Source: Vitellaria paradoxa (lineage: Eukaryota > Streptophyta > Magnoliopsida > Ericales > Sapotaceae). Taken from it: a DNA stretch of 64,000 nucleotides. A model generated the notes under the pieces. The model searched no databases, had not been told where the DNA came from, and saw only the letters and a list, made by a program, of their open reading frames with translations. Of this stretch, positions 23,101-34,101 are shown in pieces. Position numbers and translations under genes: made by a program. The stretch lies in assembly GCA_019916065.1 (NCBI GenBank), contig CM034241.1, forward strand, positions 7,169,920 through 7,233,919, read 5' to 3'. The first letter of the stretch is position 1. Each line of letters opens with the position of its first letter.

Positions 23101-26100
23101 GTACTGAGTGCTGACATTTTCCATGTATTATTTCAGGGAGTATCTAGTTGATTTAATTGGGAAGCCAGGAAACTTGTGTGATCCTGATTCTTTGTTAAAT
23201 GGTCCATGTTCCCTCTCAATTTCTTCACCATTGCGCTTCCCACGATTCAGAGAAGTTGAACCTTCAATTGATTTCAGGTCACTGGCCAAGCAGTATTTTT
23301 CGGATTGTCAAATACTTGATATTGTGTTTGATGACTCTTCCTCAGGTGATCTCTTTTGTTCTTGAACATTTTTATCCATTTAGTGATACATCTTTGATTG
23401 GCATAATTTTGTTTGTGTTTTGATCTTTTGGCAAGGGTGGGGGTGATTATGTATTTCCATGATTCTTTTTTTTTTTTTTAATGAACATATTGTTTCCTTT
23501 GGAAATATTTTTATTTTAGTTTTTCCAGAGATTTTATCATGTTGATCAAATACTGAGATATATTTGCCTGAAGTTGAAATGTTTGTGTAGGATGGGTATA
23601 AAGGACAGTCATCGACCAGCTCTAATACCAAAATTTTGATGTAATACATCTTCTCAGAAAGTGTATAGAGGTCAATTATTCTTGATTCCTGAGATGAGTT
23701 GGGGATTTGTTGTGCAAGGTAGAATAGGTGGTGGGAGTTGTTTCAGGTGCTGTTAACAATATCTGTGAACAATAATTTTCCAGATGTAGAGTTTCCTTTG
23801 TTGTGTGCAATAATTAGAGATCGAGATAATAATTAGATTGAGATTAAATGGTGTAAAGGTTGGCTATATCTTCTTTTGGGCCTTAGGCATATAAGTGCCC
23901 CCCAAAGAAGGAGAGAGTTCTAGAGAGGGGTGGTGATTGAGGTAATTTTTGCACATCCATGGTGGATTGAATGCATGGCTTCTTATGTTGATTCTATTCC
24001 TTGTTTGGTGCTCATTAAATGGGTTTACGTAGTGCTCATGATATGGGTTTACTTGTTCCTTCTGTTTTACATTGGTGCAGCTGATTGTAAGTGAGGGCAA
24101 AGTGTGATGCTTCACTATATTTAAACTGTAGTATTCACATTCATCCTACTGATTTGTTCTGAAACTTAATTCTACAGGTACTGCTTTTGATGGAGATGCT
24201 GGGGAATTAACATATCCTAAGCAATCTGATAGGCAGCGCATAGATAGACATAACCATGCACCTACATCATGTAATCCCCACAGTGTCATACGCTCAACAA
24301 ACATGGTCAATGATCCAATTCCTCTAAAGCATATACCACCAATTGGACATAGAGAAGTTCAACAACCAGTATTCTCTGATCTGAGGGGAAATACGGTAAA
24401 AGATTTGAGGTTTGTTGAGGGCGGTCAACTGATTCCAATTAAACCAAGTCAAGAAATTCCCATTGGTGTGGAAGATTTGGAAATTCCATGGTGTGAACTT
24501 GTTTTGAAAGAGAAAATTGGAGCAGGTATTCTTTTTCTTCAGGTTGGAATAAAATTAATAGTGCAAACATTATTGCTGTTTTGTGGCTTAGGGAGGTCGT
24601 GTGCCTTTCTCACTGTTGCAAAGTTGCTTTTTGTAGTTATCTTGTTAGAAGTTATGCTGAAACTAAGTGCCTTTGGTGCGTTTTCAGGTTCTTTTGGTAC
24701 TGTCCACCGTGCTGATTGGCATGGCTCAGTAAGTAATTCTTCATTTCTGTACGAAATTACTAATTGGAACTTGTTGTGCACAGATATTGACAATAAAAAT
24801 AAATTACCATTGTTTATGTTGAATGATTCTTGTTTCAGTTTCTGTCTTTGCTAGTGCTAATGTGCAGTACCTAATTGGGGTTTTTGGGTTCAAGGTGTGG
24901 TGTGAACTCATACATTGTTGTTGATGTAGATAGAAAATATAATAAACAAATAAATTTATGTAGAAGAACAATATAAATGGATTTACGTTGCTCAGCCGTA
25001 AGGCCTACTCCAGTGGAGGGGGGAGATATTCTATTATTTTCAGCTCACCAAATACAAGTTACAAATTAACCCATTTATAAAGTAAGAATAACAAGGATGA
25101 TGTGATAATGTCAAATAAAAAAATTCAATTATATCACATCAATAATATTTTTCCTTATATGATAAGGATTTGATTATAAATACCAAGTCAACTCTATCTA
25201 GTATCTTTAACACCCTTTTGTAAGAGGAACATGGAAAAAAGTGGAATGCTCGTTTTGAACACAAACAGCTTCAACTAGAACAATACAATTGAATCTTTAA
25301 ACCAAATAACGTGATTCTCAATCAAATATGTGATGAGTTGGACAAACCAACAAGGTTTACCACAAGCGGAGCTTCAGTGTTGAATCCAAAGATGAAAACT
25401 ATTACACCACGTGTGAGAGGCACAGATGAAAGAATAAATGACCATTTCTCAACAAATCCCAATCAAATAAAATTGGGCAATAACATGGACCATTACTTGA
25501 CCGTATCAAAACCAAAGTGGTAGTGACCAGAACACATTGAAACAAAAACAAACAAAGTTAAAGATACATTGCAGCAAATCAACCAAAGAAACTAATCAAA
25601 GCACCCTGAACCAATGAAATTGAAAACAACTAATCTTTCTTTATTTTATTTGTTTTTTCAGATTCATGAATCGAGATGAACAAAAGTAAAAGTCATGGTT
25701 TGGAATCAAACACGCTCTGATATCATGATAGAAAATATAATAAACAATTCAAGTTCTCTTGAAGAACAATACAAGTGATTTTGCGTGACTTGACTGCAAG
25801 GACTACTCCATGGGAGGATGGAGATATTATATTATTTTTAGCTCACAAAATACAAGTTACAATGACCTATTTATAGACTAAGAATCCTTGTTATACAAGG
25901 ATAATGAGGTAATATCAAATCAAAAGAATCTAATAATATTGCAGCAATAATATCTTTTCTTAAATGATAAGGATTCGTATTAGATAAATAATATATTTCC
26001 TTATATGATAAGGATTTGATTTTAAATATTGAGTCAACTCCACAAAGACTCATGGTTAATTAAAGCCAATCTTGTGTTCTAAGTGGTCAATTCATTTCAC

Positions 26101-29100
26101 CCCCTTTTTTGGATTTGTTAGCTTAATTAGTCTTCATTTTCAACTAAAGCACACAAGGGAATTGGCATGCCTCTCTTACATTCTTAGCTTGTTTTCTATA
26201 TATATATATATATATATTTTTTCTTCTTATATGATGTCTGTAGAATTATTTAATAATTAAATGAGTTGTAGAAAAATAACCTCAATGAGCTATAGAACAA
26301 CTATGAATAAGCTGTAATGCTGACCTAAACCTTGGTGCACCCTTATAAATGAAGGGGGAAGCAACTGATAAATGAGTGACATTTGGAGTAAAATGAACAT
26401 GAATTTGCTGTAGTGAGGCGTTCCTGTGCACTTGGTTCGGGATTTTAAAGAACTGTTGGGGTTGATAAACTGATGAAATAAATGAACACAAATGTTGCAG
26501 AACGCAATGAAGTGAAAACCTTAGTAGCAGATATTTCATTCATGTAATCTTAATATTGGCCCTTAAATTACATATCTCCGGCATTATACTTTCAGGTAGA
26601 CATTTATTAATCTCTCTCTCTCTCTCAAATGAAAAATGGAGGAGATGGATATGGATAATACTAATCAGAGTACCAACCGTCCCTTTGATCTGCATTGTCC
26701 TTACTTTTCTATTTCCTTTTATGCCACGCTCTTGTAACAATCCAGCTCTTTTTCTCCCAAAGCAGTAAAGGCCTAAATAGTTTTGAGGAGTTTGAAAATA
26801 TATATCAGGTAGCTATGAATTGATTTTGGCAACCAAAAACATAAAGAATGCATTTGAATGGCTGCAAATTTTAGTTTTTGGATGTCTATCTTTTCTGATG
26901 CCCTGAGATTATTTGTTAAGAAGCTGATGTAGGCCTAAACTTTAACTTGGTGTCATAATGAATTGAAATTTCGCAATTTGCTGATAAGGATCTCAATCAA
27001 TCAATCATACACACAAGAATGAAGAAGGCAGGATAAACACAACGAAGAAACCCACAAAGGGAAACTTCTAACAAAACTTTCACTAAAATCAAACGTTGGT
27101 TACAAACTCAAACTCTCGATAGATCGACTCATCGACTCTATGCTCTGTTGACGTTTGCTCGACTCCTCGATTCACCGACTCCTTTAGCGAAAGCCCTTCG
27201 ACTCCTCAAAGGCTCAACATCGAATCCTCGGCATTTTCACGTGCTGAATCCTAAGCTCTTCAAAGATTCGAACTCCTTCGAATCATGTAGAAGCAAGAAT
27301 GCTTGGCTAAGCAATTGAGAGAACCTTCTCACTTTTCTGGCTCACCTGCTTGATGTATATTCTCTCTCTCTATCTCCTTGAAGACGCCCAGAAGATATAT
27401 ATATATAGACAAACTGAGGCGGCTAAGACTTGAACTAATCAAAATAAGCTGGAATAGCATACCTCGCGGGAAGGGCTTCCTGCGGCCATCCTGCGAGTCA
27501 GAGCGGGCTTCCCGTACAGCTTAATCTTCAATTTCAGCTCTCGGGATTTTCCAGTGCCAAACTGCGGCCTTCCTACGGACATTTTGCGTAAATCAATTCC
27601 GAACCTTGTTTGGCTTTTTCAGGACTTCCAGTAGTATACAAACACAGCTTTCTTGAGGCCTTCACACTTTTACTTGACTCAAGACTGTAGTGTCTTAGTC
27701 TACACTAAGTCTAGACATTACACACTACTATCTTTGACCATGGACTTGCCAATATACAATTTTGGCCTTAACATGAATAACTCTATTGTGGTCTATTTAT
27801 GGGCTTGCGGTTATCAGGATGTGTGTATTATGGATATTTGTACTCTTGGGTTTAGTGAACAAGAGACTTTGGCTTGCTCGATCTGTATCTCATGATTTTA
27901 TATTTTAGTATTTTGTGAACTTTTCCTCTATTGTTGATCTTCTTTTTAGATTTCCCTTTGATGAACTTTTGTTGAGAATATGGATTTTATATCCTTGTCC
28001 ATGGACAGAGTCTTTTTGTATTGGGGTGGCATCCCATTCATGCCTTTCTAATACATTGCTTATAAGAAAAATTTCTCAGTCATAATGTTTTACTAAACAA
28101 CATTCAGGAGGTTGCTGTGAAGATTCTTATGGATCAAGATCCCCATCCAAGGCGATTGGTGGAATTTTTGAGGGAGGTGAGTATGAACTAAGCTTTGAAG
28201 TCGAGAAATATCAGCTTGGTTGATGATTTTTTTTTAATTATCTTTTACAAAGGTATTCCTACTTTCTGAATTCAGTACTTATGTTTGTAGGTCACAATTA
28301 TGAAATGCCTGCGGCACCCAAACATCGTTCTTTTTATGGGTGCTGTTACTCAGCCCCCAAACTTGTCCATAGTTACAGAATATTTGTCAAGGTTTTGCAT
28401 TTTCTGTTATAATTTCCTTACCAACAATCATAGCAATTTGATATTATTGAGAGCATTATTTTGAGTAAGTAACTACAGTTTTGGCTTTGAACTGCAGAGG
28501 TAGTTTATACAAACTTCTGCAGAAACCTGGTGCAAGAGAAGTGTTGGATGAAAAGCGAAGGTTGGGTATGGCTTATGATGTGGTATGTATTTGAAAACTT
28601 GCAAGCTTTGTGGTGGATGTGTGTAACCTGCATACTTGTAATATATTGTTTTTCTCCTTCCTTATTTAGAGCTTTCTGCCTCATCAAAATGTTAAAAACT
28701 TTCAGCAATAAGCATTATAATTTCTTTTATTTTTACTTTTTTGATTGGCATCTGTATATTCATATATTTTGGCTTAACTATTTATCATTTTTTTTTCCTA
28801 TAGGCAAAGGGAATGAATTATCTTCATAACCGCAATCCTCCAATTGTTCATCGAGATTTGAAGTCTCCAAACCTTTTGGTTGATAAAAAATACACAGTGA
28901 AGGTGGGAACAAGGATTGTTTTGAGGATAGGAGATTGCTTCATGATCAGTTATCTCTCCTAATTAATTATGTCTTGGTGCAATTTTAGTCCGTTTAGCAA
29001 TCAAGTCGAAATTTTGATTGACATAACACTTGTGAACTTGACATTTTTTAAATTGAAACTCAATCCAAATTGTCCCCTAGGTCATCCTTGCTTGTGTACC

Positions 29101-32100
29101 ATGAATATATTTTATTTGACCTTGTTTATTTTTGTTGTTCTTGTAAATTTATGGGACCATCTCTGTGTACATCCCTTTTTTGTTTTGAAAACCGAATAAG
29201 CATTGTGTTTAGTTTTAGTTATTGGTTCTTTGTGCGGTCTCATTTTGGCCATGCTGTGTTGAATAATATACCTGTTTCGTTGAATATCCCGAACCTTAGA
29301 TCATTCATTATGCTGTATAAGATGAATTTTACTTACTGAGCTATGTTTAGCAGATTAACTTCTTACTTTATCCACCTGAAAAATCTTAGAACTGGATTTT
29401 GCATTGGAACTTTAAATGTTAATGATGCACATTACTGAATATTAAATGAAACCATATCTTTTTCTAATTGCAAATATATTCCTAGTGATTTCAAATAATG
29501 TCAAATCATTACGGTTTGTTTCCTCTTAATTTGTGGGAGAGTTACTTTAAAAAGGTTCCTGACATCTGAAAGGTGCCATCAAATGGGTGAACGCATGGGT
29601 AAGAGTGGCAGGGGAAGAATTTATCCTTTTAACAAGGGAAGAAGTATTTTGTTTGATTATATGTTATTTTTTCCTTTTCAGTTCCCTAATTACATCGCAA
29701 AAGACTTTACTGATATATTGCGGGAGGAGTCCAGAGGAATGGTTACCTTAGAGTCCTTTGTGATAAAGAAAGTTGTCTGAGATGATGCAGTAATGAAGTG
29801 TTTTTTGAATGTTCTATTCTTTTACTCTGTTAGGCAGCTTCAGATTCCCAGTTGATGTCTTGAGGTTATTGTAAGCTTTCATTCATTATGGGGGCTGTAA
29901 GGAGCAGGGACAGGTTGTCAAAAATCATGAAAATTTGTTTACATATTGATTTTATGACACTAGTGTGAATTGATGATAAATCTTACATACTCGGTGCTAT
30001 TATCCATCATTAGTGATTTACTGCTGATAATCTGCAAGTCTTGTAATAGGGTGACCTCTTATCAGGTTTAGGATAGGGGCACTATTATGTTTCTAAATGC
30101 ATTTGGTATTCCAATTAATCTACATCCATATGATGCATCAAACTAGCCATGAGGCTGTATGCTGCACCCTTTTTCTTACTTTTGAGTGAAGTTCAACAAG
30201 ACTAGCTCTTTTTTTCTCAGTGGAAATATAAATTTGTCTTGAATGAATATTACAGTTTTGGATGAAGATCAATATCATCTTGGTCTATTGATACATGTGA
30301 ATGCTTGCTGTGGTTCTAATAATTGTTGCTTTTTTTTTATTCAAATGTCCACTTATAGATGGTATTTATTTTATGATTTTCAGTTGAAAGAACTATATGT
30401 TCCTTGCACTACATTTGTAGATATGCATACCAGTTCCAACTGCTGTTTCCTCTATTTTTAGTTCTTAGCACGTATATTAATTTCTTTTCTTTCATTCAAT
30501 CAGGTCTGTGATTTTGGTCTTTCCCGTTTAAAAGCGCACACATTTCTTTCATCAAAGTCGGCAGCAGGAACTGTAAGTTCTGTCCAATTCAACCACAGAA
30601 TTATTCCAACTCCTCATCCTTAGATGGTGTAGATTGCTTTTTAGAAGTTAAAAAAATTTCTTATTTGCTTTATTCAATAGCCTGAATGGATGGCACCAGA
30701 AGTTCTCCGTGATGAACCATCGAATGAAAAGTCAGATGTATATAGCTTTGGCGTGATATTATGGGAACTTGCAACGATGCAACAACCTTGGAGTAGCTTA
30801 AATCCAGCACAGGTTTGTATAACATAGTTTTATGTTATTGATGAGAAAATAGACAAAAGCTATAGAGATTTAGCATTGTATTTAACTTGACATGTCCAAT
30901 TGTTTATATTGGCTTCGGCCATCAAGGGGCTATTGTAATTGGTAGCTGGGGAAATATGTTAATAACAATATTTATTTTTTGCCATCAAGGGGCTATCGTA
31001 AGTGGGGGTCAGGGAAATATGTTAATAACAGTATTTATTTATTTTTGATAAGCAACGAAAATATTATTAATGAAAAAAGAAGATTACACTTAATACCAAT
31101 ATTGATGATTGCAATGGTTAGAAGGTGTCCCACATCGACTTATAGGAAAAGTTTTTTTTTTTTTTTTTGGGTTAGTGTTATAGGAAAAGTTATTTCTCTC
31201 ATTTAAGAGATGAACTTCCCTCACCTTAATAAACCAAACCAAACCAAACCAAACCAAGCATTTTCCCATTAGGTGGGGTCGGCTATATGGATTTGATGAC
31301 GTCAATCAAATCTGTTTAGGGCCATGTCCTCCGTTAGATCCAGGTAGGCAAGGTTATGTTTAATAGTTTTTTTCTAACTTCTCTTGGGTCTTCCTCTTCC
31401 TCCTGGCACTCTCCATACTTTCACACTTTCTAACAAGTGCTTCCGTTTGACGCTTTCTAACATGTCCGAACTATCTTAATCGATTTTTGTCATTTTATTT
31501 TCAATCGGTGATATTCCTACTTTATCCCTAATCTCCTCGTTCCTAATCCTATCTTTCCTTGTAATCCCGCACATCCATCTTATCATTCTCATTTCCGCAA
31601 CTGCCATCTTCTGAACATGATTATGCTTTACTGCCCAATACTCTGATCCATATAGCAACGCTGGTCTTACCGCCACCTTATAATACTTTCCTTTTACCTT
31701 GAGGGGGACTTTTCGATCGCGCACGACTCTCGAAGCACTCCTCCATTTGGTCCACTTGGCCTTAATCCTGTGACTTACATCAGTATCAATCCCTCCATCT
31801 TGTTGCACCATAGATCCAAGGTACCTAAAGTTTTTTTTCTCTACAATCTTTTGTGTACCTAAACTTATTTCTATGCTACCAGTTACTTTACTTTGACTAA
31901 ACTTGCATTTCATATATTCCGTTTTGCATCGACTTAGCCTAAACCTTTTTCTCTCTAACGTTTCCCGCCACAATTCTAGCTTAGCATTCACTTTTTCTCT
32001 CGTCTCATCTACTAAAACAATATCATCTGCAAATAGTATATACCACGGCACCTCATCCTGATTATGTCTTGTAATCTCATCCATAACTAAGGCAAACAAG

Positions 32101-34101
32101 TACGGGCTTAACGCTGAGCCTTGGTGTAGACCAATTGTGATAGGAACTTCCCTCACTTTAATAGTTAGGCTTTAATGTTGAGACCCCCTCTCCTATGTGT
32201 TGTTGTGCTTTTCATCATTGTATTAGAGTGGGTTTTCAGTTAAGCCTTACCACAGTCTACGGTGTGCCTATATCTATGTGGGGCAGCATGGGGGGGCTTG
32301 TTAGAAGTTGTCCCAACTTAACCCATAAGAAAATTTATTTTTTTCATTTAAGAGATGAACTTCACTCATCTTAACACCTAGGTTTTAATGTGGAGGTCCT
32401 TCTCTTATACGTTACTGGGCTTCTCATCATGGTGTTAGAGTGGACTTTCAACTAGATCTCTCCACAATCTATGCTATGCCTGTATCCATGTGGGCCAGTG
32501 TGAGGGGACTGTTAGAAGTAGTATCACATCGACCCATGGGAAAACTTATTTCTCCCTAATGCCTAGGTTTTAATGTTAAGGCCAATTCTCATTAGCAATA
32601 ATGAGGGTAACTCTATACAACTCATTTAGCCTTTTTCCAACTAAATAGAGCTGTTGGCTACATTGATAATTTTTCTCCATTCTGCTCAATTTAGGGCTAT
32701 TTCCTATGTTATATCGAGTCATGTCTTTCTTTATTATTTCTACCTATGTTAGTTTTGGGTTACCTTGTAGCTTTCCTTATTATTTCTACTTAAGTTAGTT
32801 TCTGGCTATCCCAACCCCTTGTATTATCTACTATTTGGATACTATCACTCCTCTTAATTGGTGTAATATTCCCACTAATTTCTCGCTCCGCTTGTATGAT
32901 GGACAAGCATCACAATTGTTCACCCTGTTAAGTATTTCTTGATCTCCAATGCCAAATATTCTTTCATTTGTATTTTGGTTGCTACTAAATTCACATTCTA
33001 TATGTTTAATTTTAGTCCTACTTATTCTAATTTTTTTGTGATTCCAACACTTCACTTCACAATTTGACATGCCATTTACTCAATCTTTTGTTTCGTCTAT
33101 TAAAACTATGTAATAAGTAACATACACCCTGACACCTCTTCTTGTATATGTCTAGTCAATTGATCAATAACTAAAGCAAAAAGAATGCAATAGTGAGGTT
33201 AAAAGTGTAAAATATTAATCCTTTCAAGGAATTACGTGAACAACTTGTAGAAAAAGAAATTCCTTGGCATCATTAACTTGAAGGGAACATGTAAATCCAG
33301 ATTGCATTGCCTTTTACCTTTTCCCCAAAAGTCACTCTAGAGGCAAATTGAACCTGAGACCAAGCAGTATTAATTGGACAAGTTGAAAGCTTTTCCATTC
33401 TAATTGCCATTTATCAATGACTGTTTCCCCTCCATGCTGAAGGTTATAAGATTTTTTGTTGTCTATAGTCCAAAGGTTGAGGGCCTTGGAAGCAATTTTA
33501 GCTTGAAGTGTGGATTTGTGCTCCAAGTGGTTGATGTCCATTGTTTGAAACTTTAATGATTTTCACAACTTAAATATTTGTTATTTTTTCTTGTTCTGGG
33601 GTGAGAATAATTTGCAGACAGGTCTACCCACTCCTTCACATCGTTGAACCTAAATGACCAAAAAATCTATATCACCTTCTTCCTTTTCTTTAAATTCACT
33701 CCATTTTTTCCTCAGCTCAATATGATTTTTTTCATCATTTTAAGCTGGCGTAGTTGATTTATGAGTTTCTCTCTCTGCACACTGTCTTTTAGGTTGTTGC
33801 AGCCGTTGGTTTTAAGTGCAAGAGGCTTGAGATTCCACATGATTTAAATCCTCAAGTAGCATCTTTAATTGACGCTTGCTGGGCCGAGTGAGTTGAAATT
33901 CTTATCTTGTTGTTCCCTGGTGCATTGTTCTACCTTTAATATTATTATTTTGGTTTTCTATTCATAAAGCTTTTGTTGCACTGCAGTGAGCCTTGGAAAC
34001 GGCCTTCCTTTTCTTCTATAATGGAATCCTTGAGGCCTTTGATTAAACCTCCAACAACCCAACAAGTTCGTGCAGATATGCAGTTACATGAAGCTGTATA
34101 A
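20165..34101 (+). CDS. CTR1: CTR1-type Raf-like MAPKKK, ethylene-signalling repressor
   Basis: Fifteen exons: 20165-20776, 21453-21754, 21856-22000, 22372-22475, 23137-23345, 24178-24525, 24688-24728, 28108-28176, 28291-28391, 28498-28582, 28804-28902, 30504-30572, 30681-30812, 33793-33887, 33987-34101; all GT-AG; 841 residues (Arabidopsis CTR1 has 821). The start is set by the family N-terminus [15 protein letters not shown]. Gly/Ser-rich stretches and [20 protein letters not shown] follow. The CTR1/EDR1 domain spans about 170-440 and includes [10 protein letters not shown]; Gly368 seems to match the residue changed in ctr1-8. The kinase domain starts at about 565: GAGSFG loop, VAVK with Lys592, HRDLKSPN with Asp690, DFG with Asp708, APE ending at Glu735. 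CTR1 acts at the ER with ethylene receptors and phosphorylates EIN2 when ethylene is absent. Exon 8 departs from the usual CTR1 sequence after Lys592. Introns 7 (3.4 kb) and 13 (3.0 kb) are filled with transposons. Confidence 0.95.
24925..26045 (-). mobile_element. Miniature LTR retrotransposon (TRIM-like) in CTR1 intron 7, antisense
   Basis: Two direct repeats, about 24925-25212 and 25726-26045, share GATAGAAAATATAATAAAC, AGCTCAC-AAATACAAGTTAC and CTTATATGATAAGGATTTGAT. On the minus strand, the right repeat is followed at once by TGATATCAGAGCGTG, matching the primer-binding site for initiator tRNA-Met. The left repeat is preceded by the purine tract TCTTACAAAAGGG. The ~513-bp interior has no gag or pol. 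No convincing TSD. Confidence 0.75.
26964..27773. mobile_element. Solo LTR in CTR1 intron 7, 810 bp, TSD TGAAT
   Basis: Starts TGAAATTTCGC and ends GGCCTTAACA. TGAAT stands at 26959-26963 and 27774-27778. Near the left edge it has ACACACAAG and GAAGAAACCC, then GGTTACAA. A TA-rich patch and a GC-rich block (CCTGCGG, CTTCCCG) follow. It resembles the solo LTR at 9684-10542 in length and layout, so the two probably belong to one family. Confidence 0.8.
28903..30503 (+). other. CTR1 intron 11, no recognisable insertion
   Basis: This 1.6-kb intron is T-rich. Several open frames of 65-90 codons show no family resemblance. I see no element termini. Confidence 0.5.
31115..32600 (+). mobile_element. 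Head-to-tail miniature LTR (TRIM-like) array in CTR1 intron 13
   Basis: Three LTR copies begin TGTTAGAAG or similar (31115, 32299, 32510; spacing of the last two is 211 bp). LTR2 runs 32299-32429 and ends TCTCATCA. LTR1 ends at 32217. Each of LTR1 and LTR2 is followed by TNGTNTTAGAGTGG, resembling a tRNA-Met primer-binding site, and an ~80-bp interior ending in a G-rich tract before the next LTR. LTR1 is split by the RTE LINE. LTR3 fades out near 32600. No coding. Confidence 0.65.
31232..32143 (-). pseudogene. RTE-clade LINE fragment nested in TRIM LTR1
   Basis: The minus-strand protein contains [34 protein letters not shown] (intact Asp pair), [33 protein letters not shown] and [17 protein letters not shown]. 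It is a close relative of the copy at 17176-18332. The 5' end is truncated before the GLHQG block, and a stop truncates the C-terminal part. The 3' end at 31232 is an AAACC (complement of TTTGG) repeat. A ~19-bp TSD (GAACTTCCCTCACYTTAAT) flanks it with one mismatch. Confidence 0.9.
32831..33190 (-). pseudogene. Older RTE LINE relic in CTR1 intron 13
   Basis: The minus-strand translation, with several stops and frame changes, contains [16 protein letters not shown] and [15 protein letters not shown]. These match [16 protein letters not shown] and [14 protein letters not shown] of the better-preserved RTE copies. It is far more decayed than the neighbouring copy. Confidence 0.6.
33200..33790. 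other. Rest of intron 13, unassigned
   Basis: A 69-codon minus-strand open frame at 33332-33541 resembles nothing I can name. No element termini. Confidence 0.4.

Noticed and set aside
24303..24854. 183-codon single-exon gene
   Set aside because: Its first part is CTR1 exon 6 and the rest is read-through of introns 6 and 7; splice sites and homology show this.
33332..33541. 69-codon minus-strand frame in intron 13
   Set aside because: No recognisable family, no element boundaries; cannot be supported as a gene.
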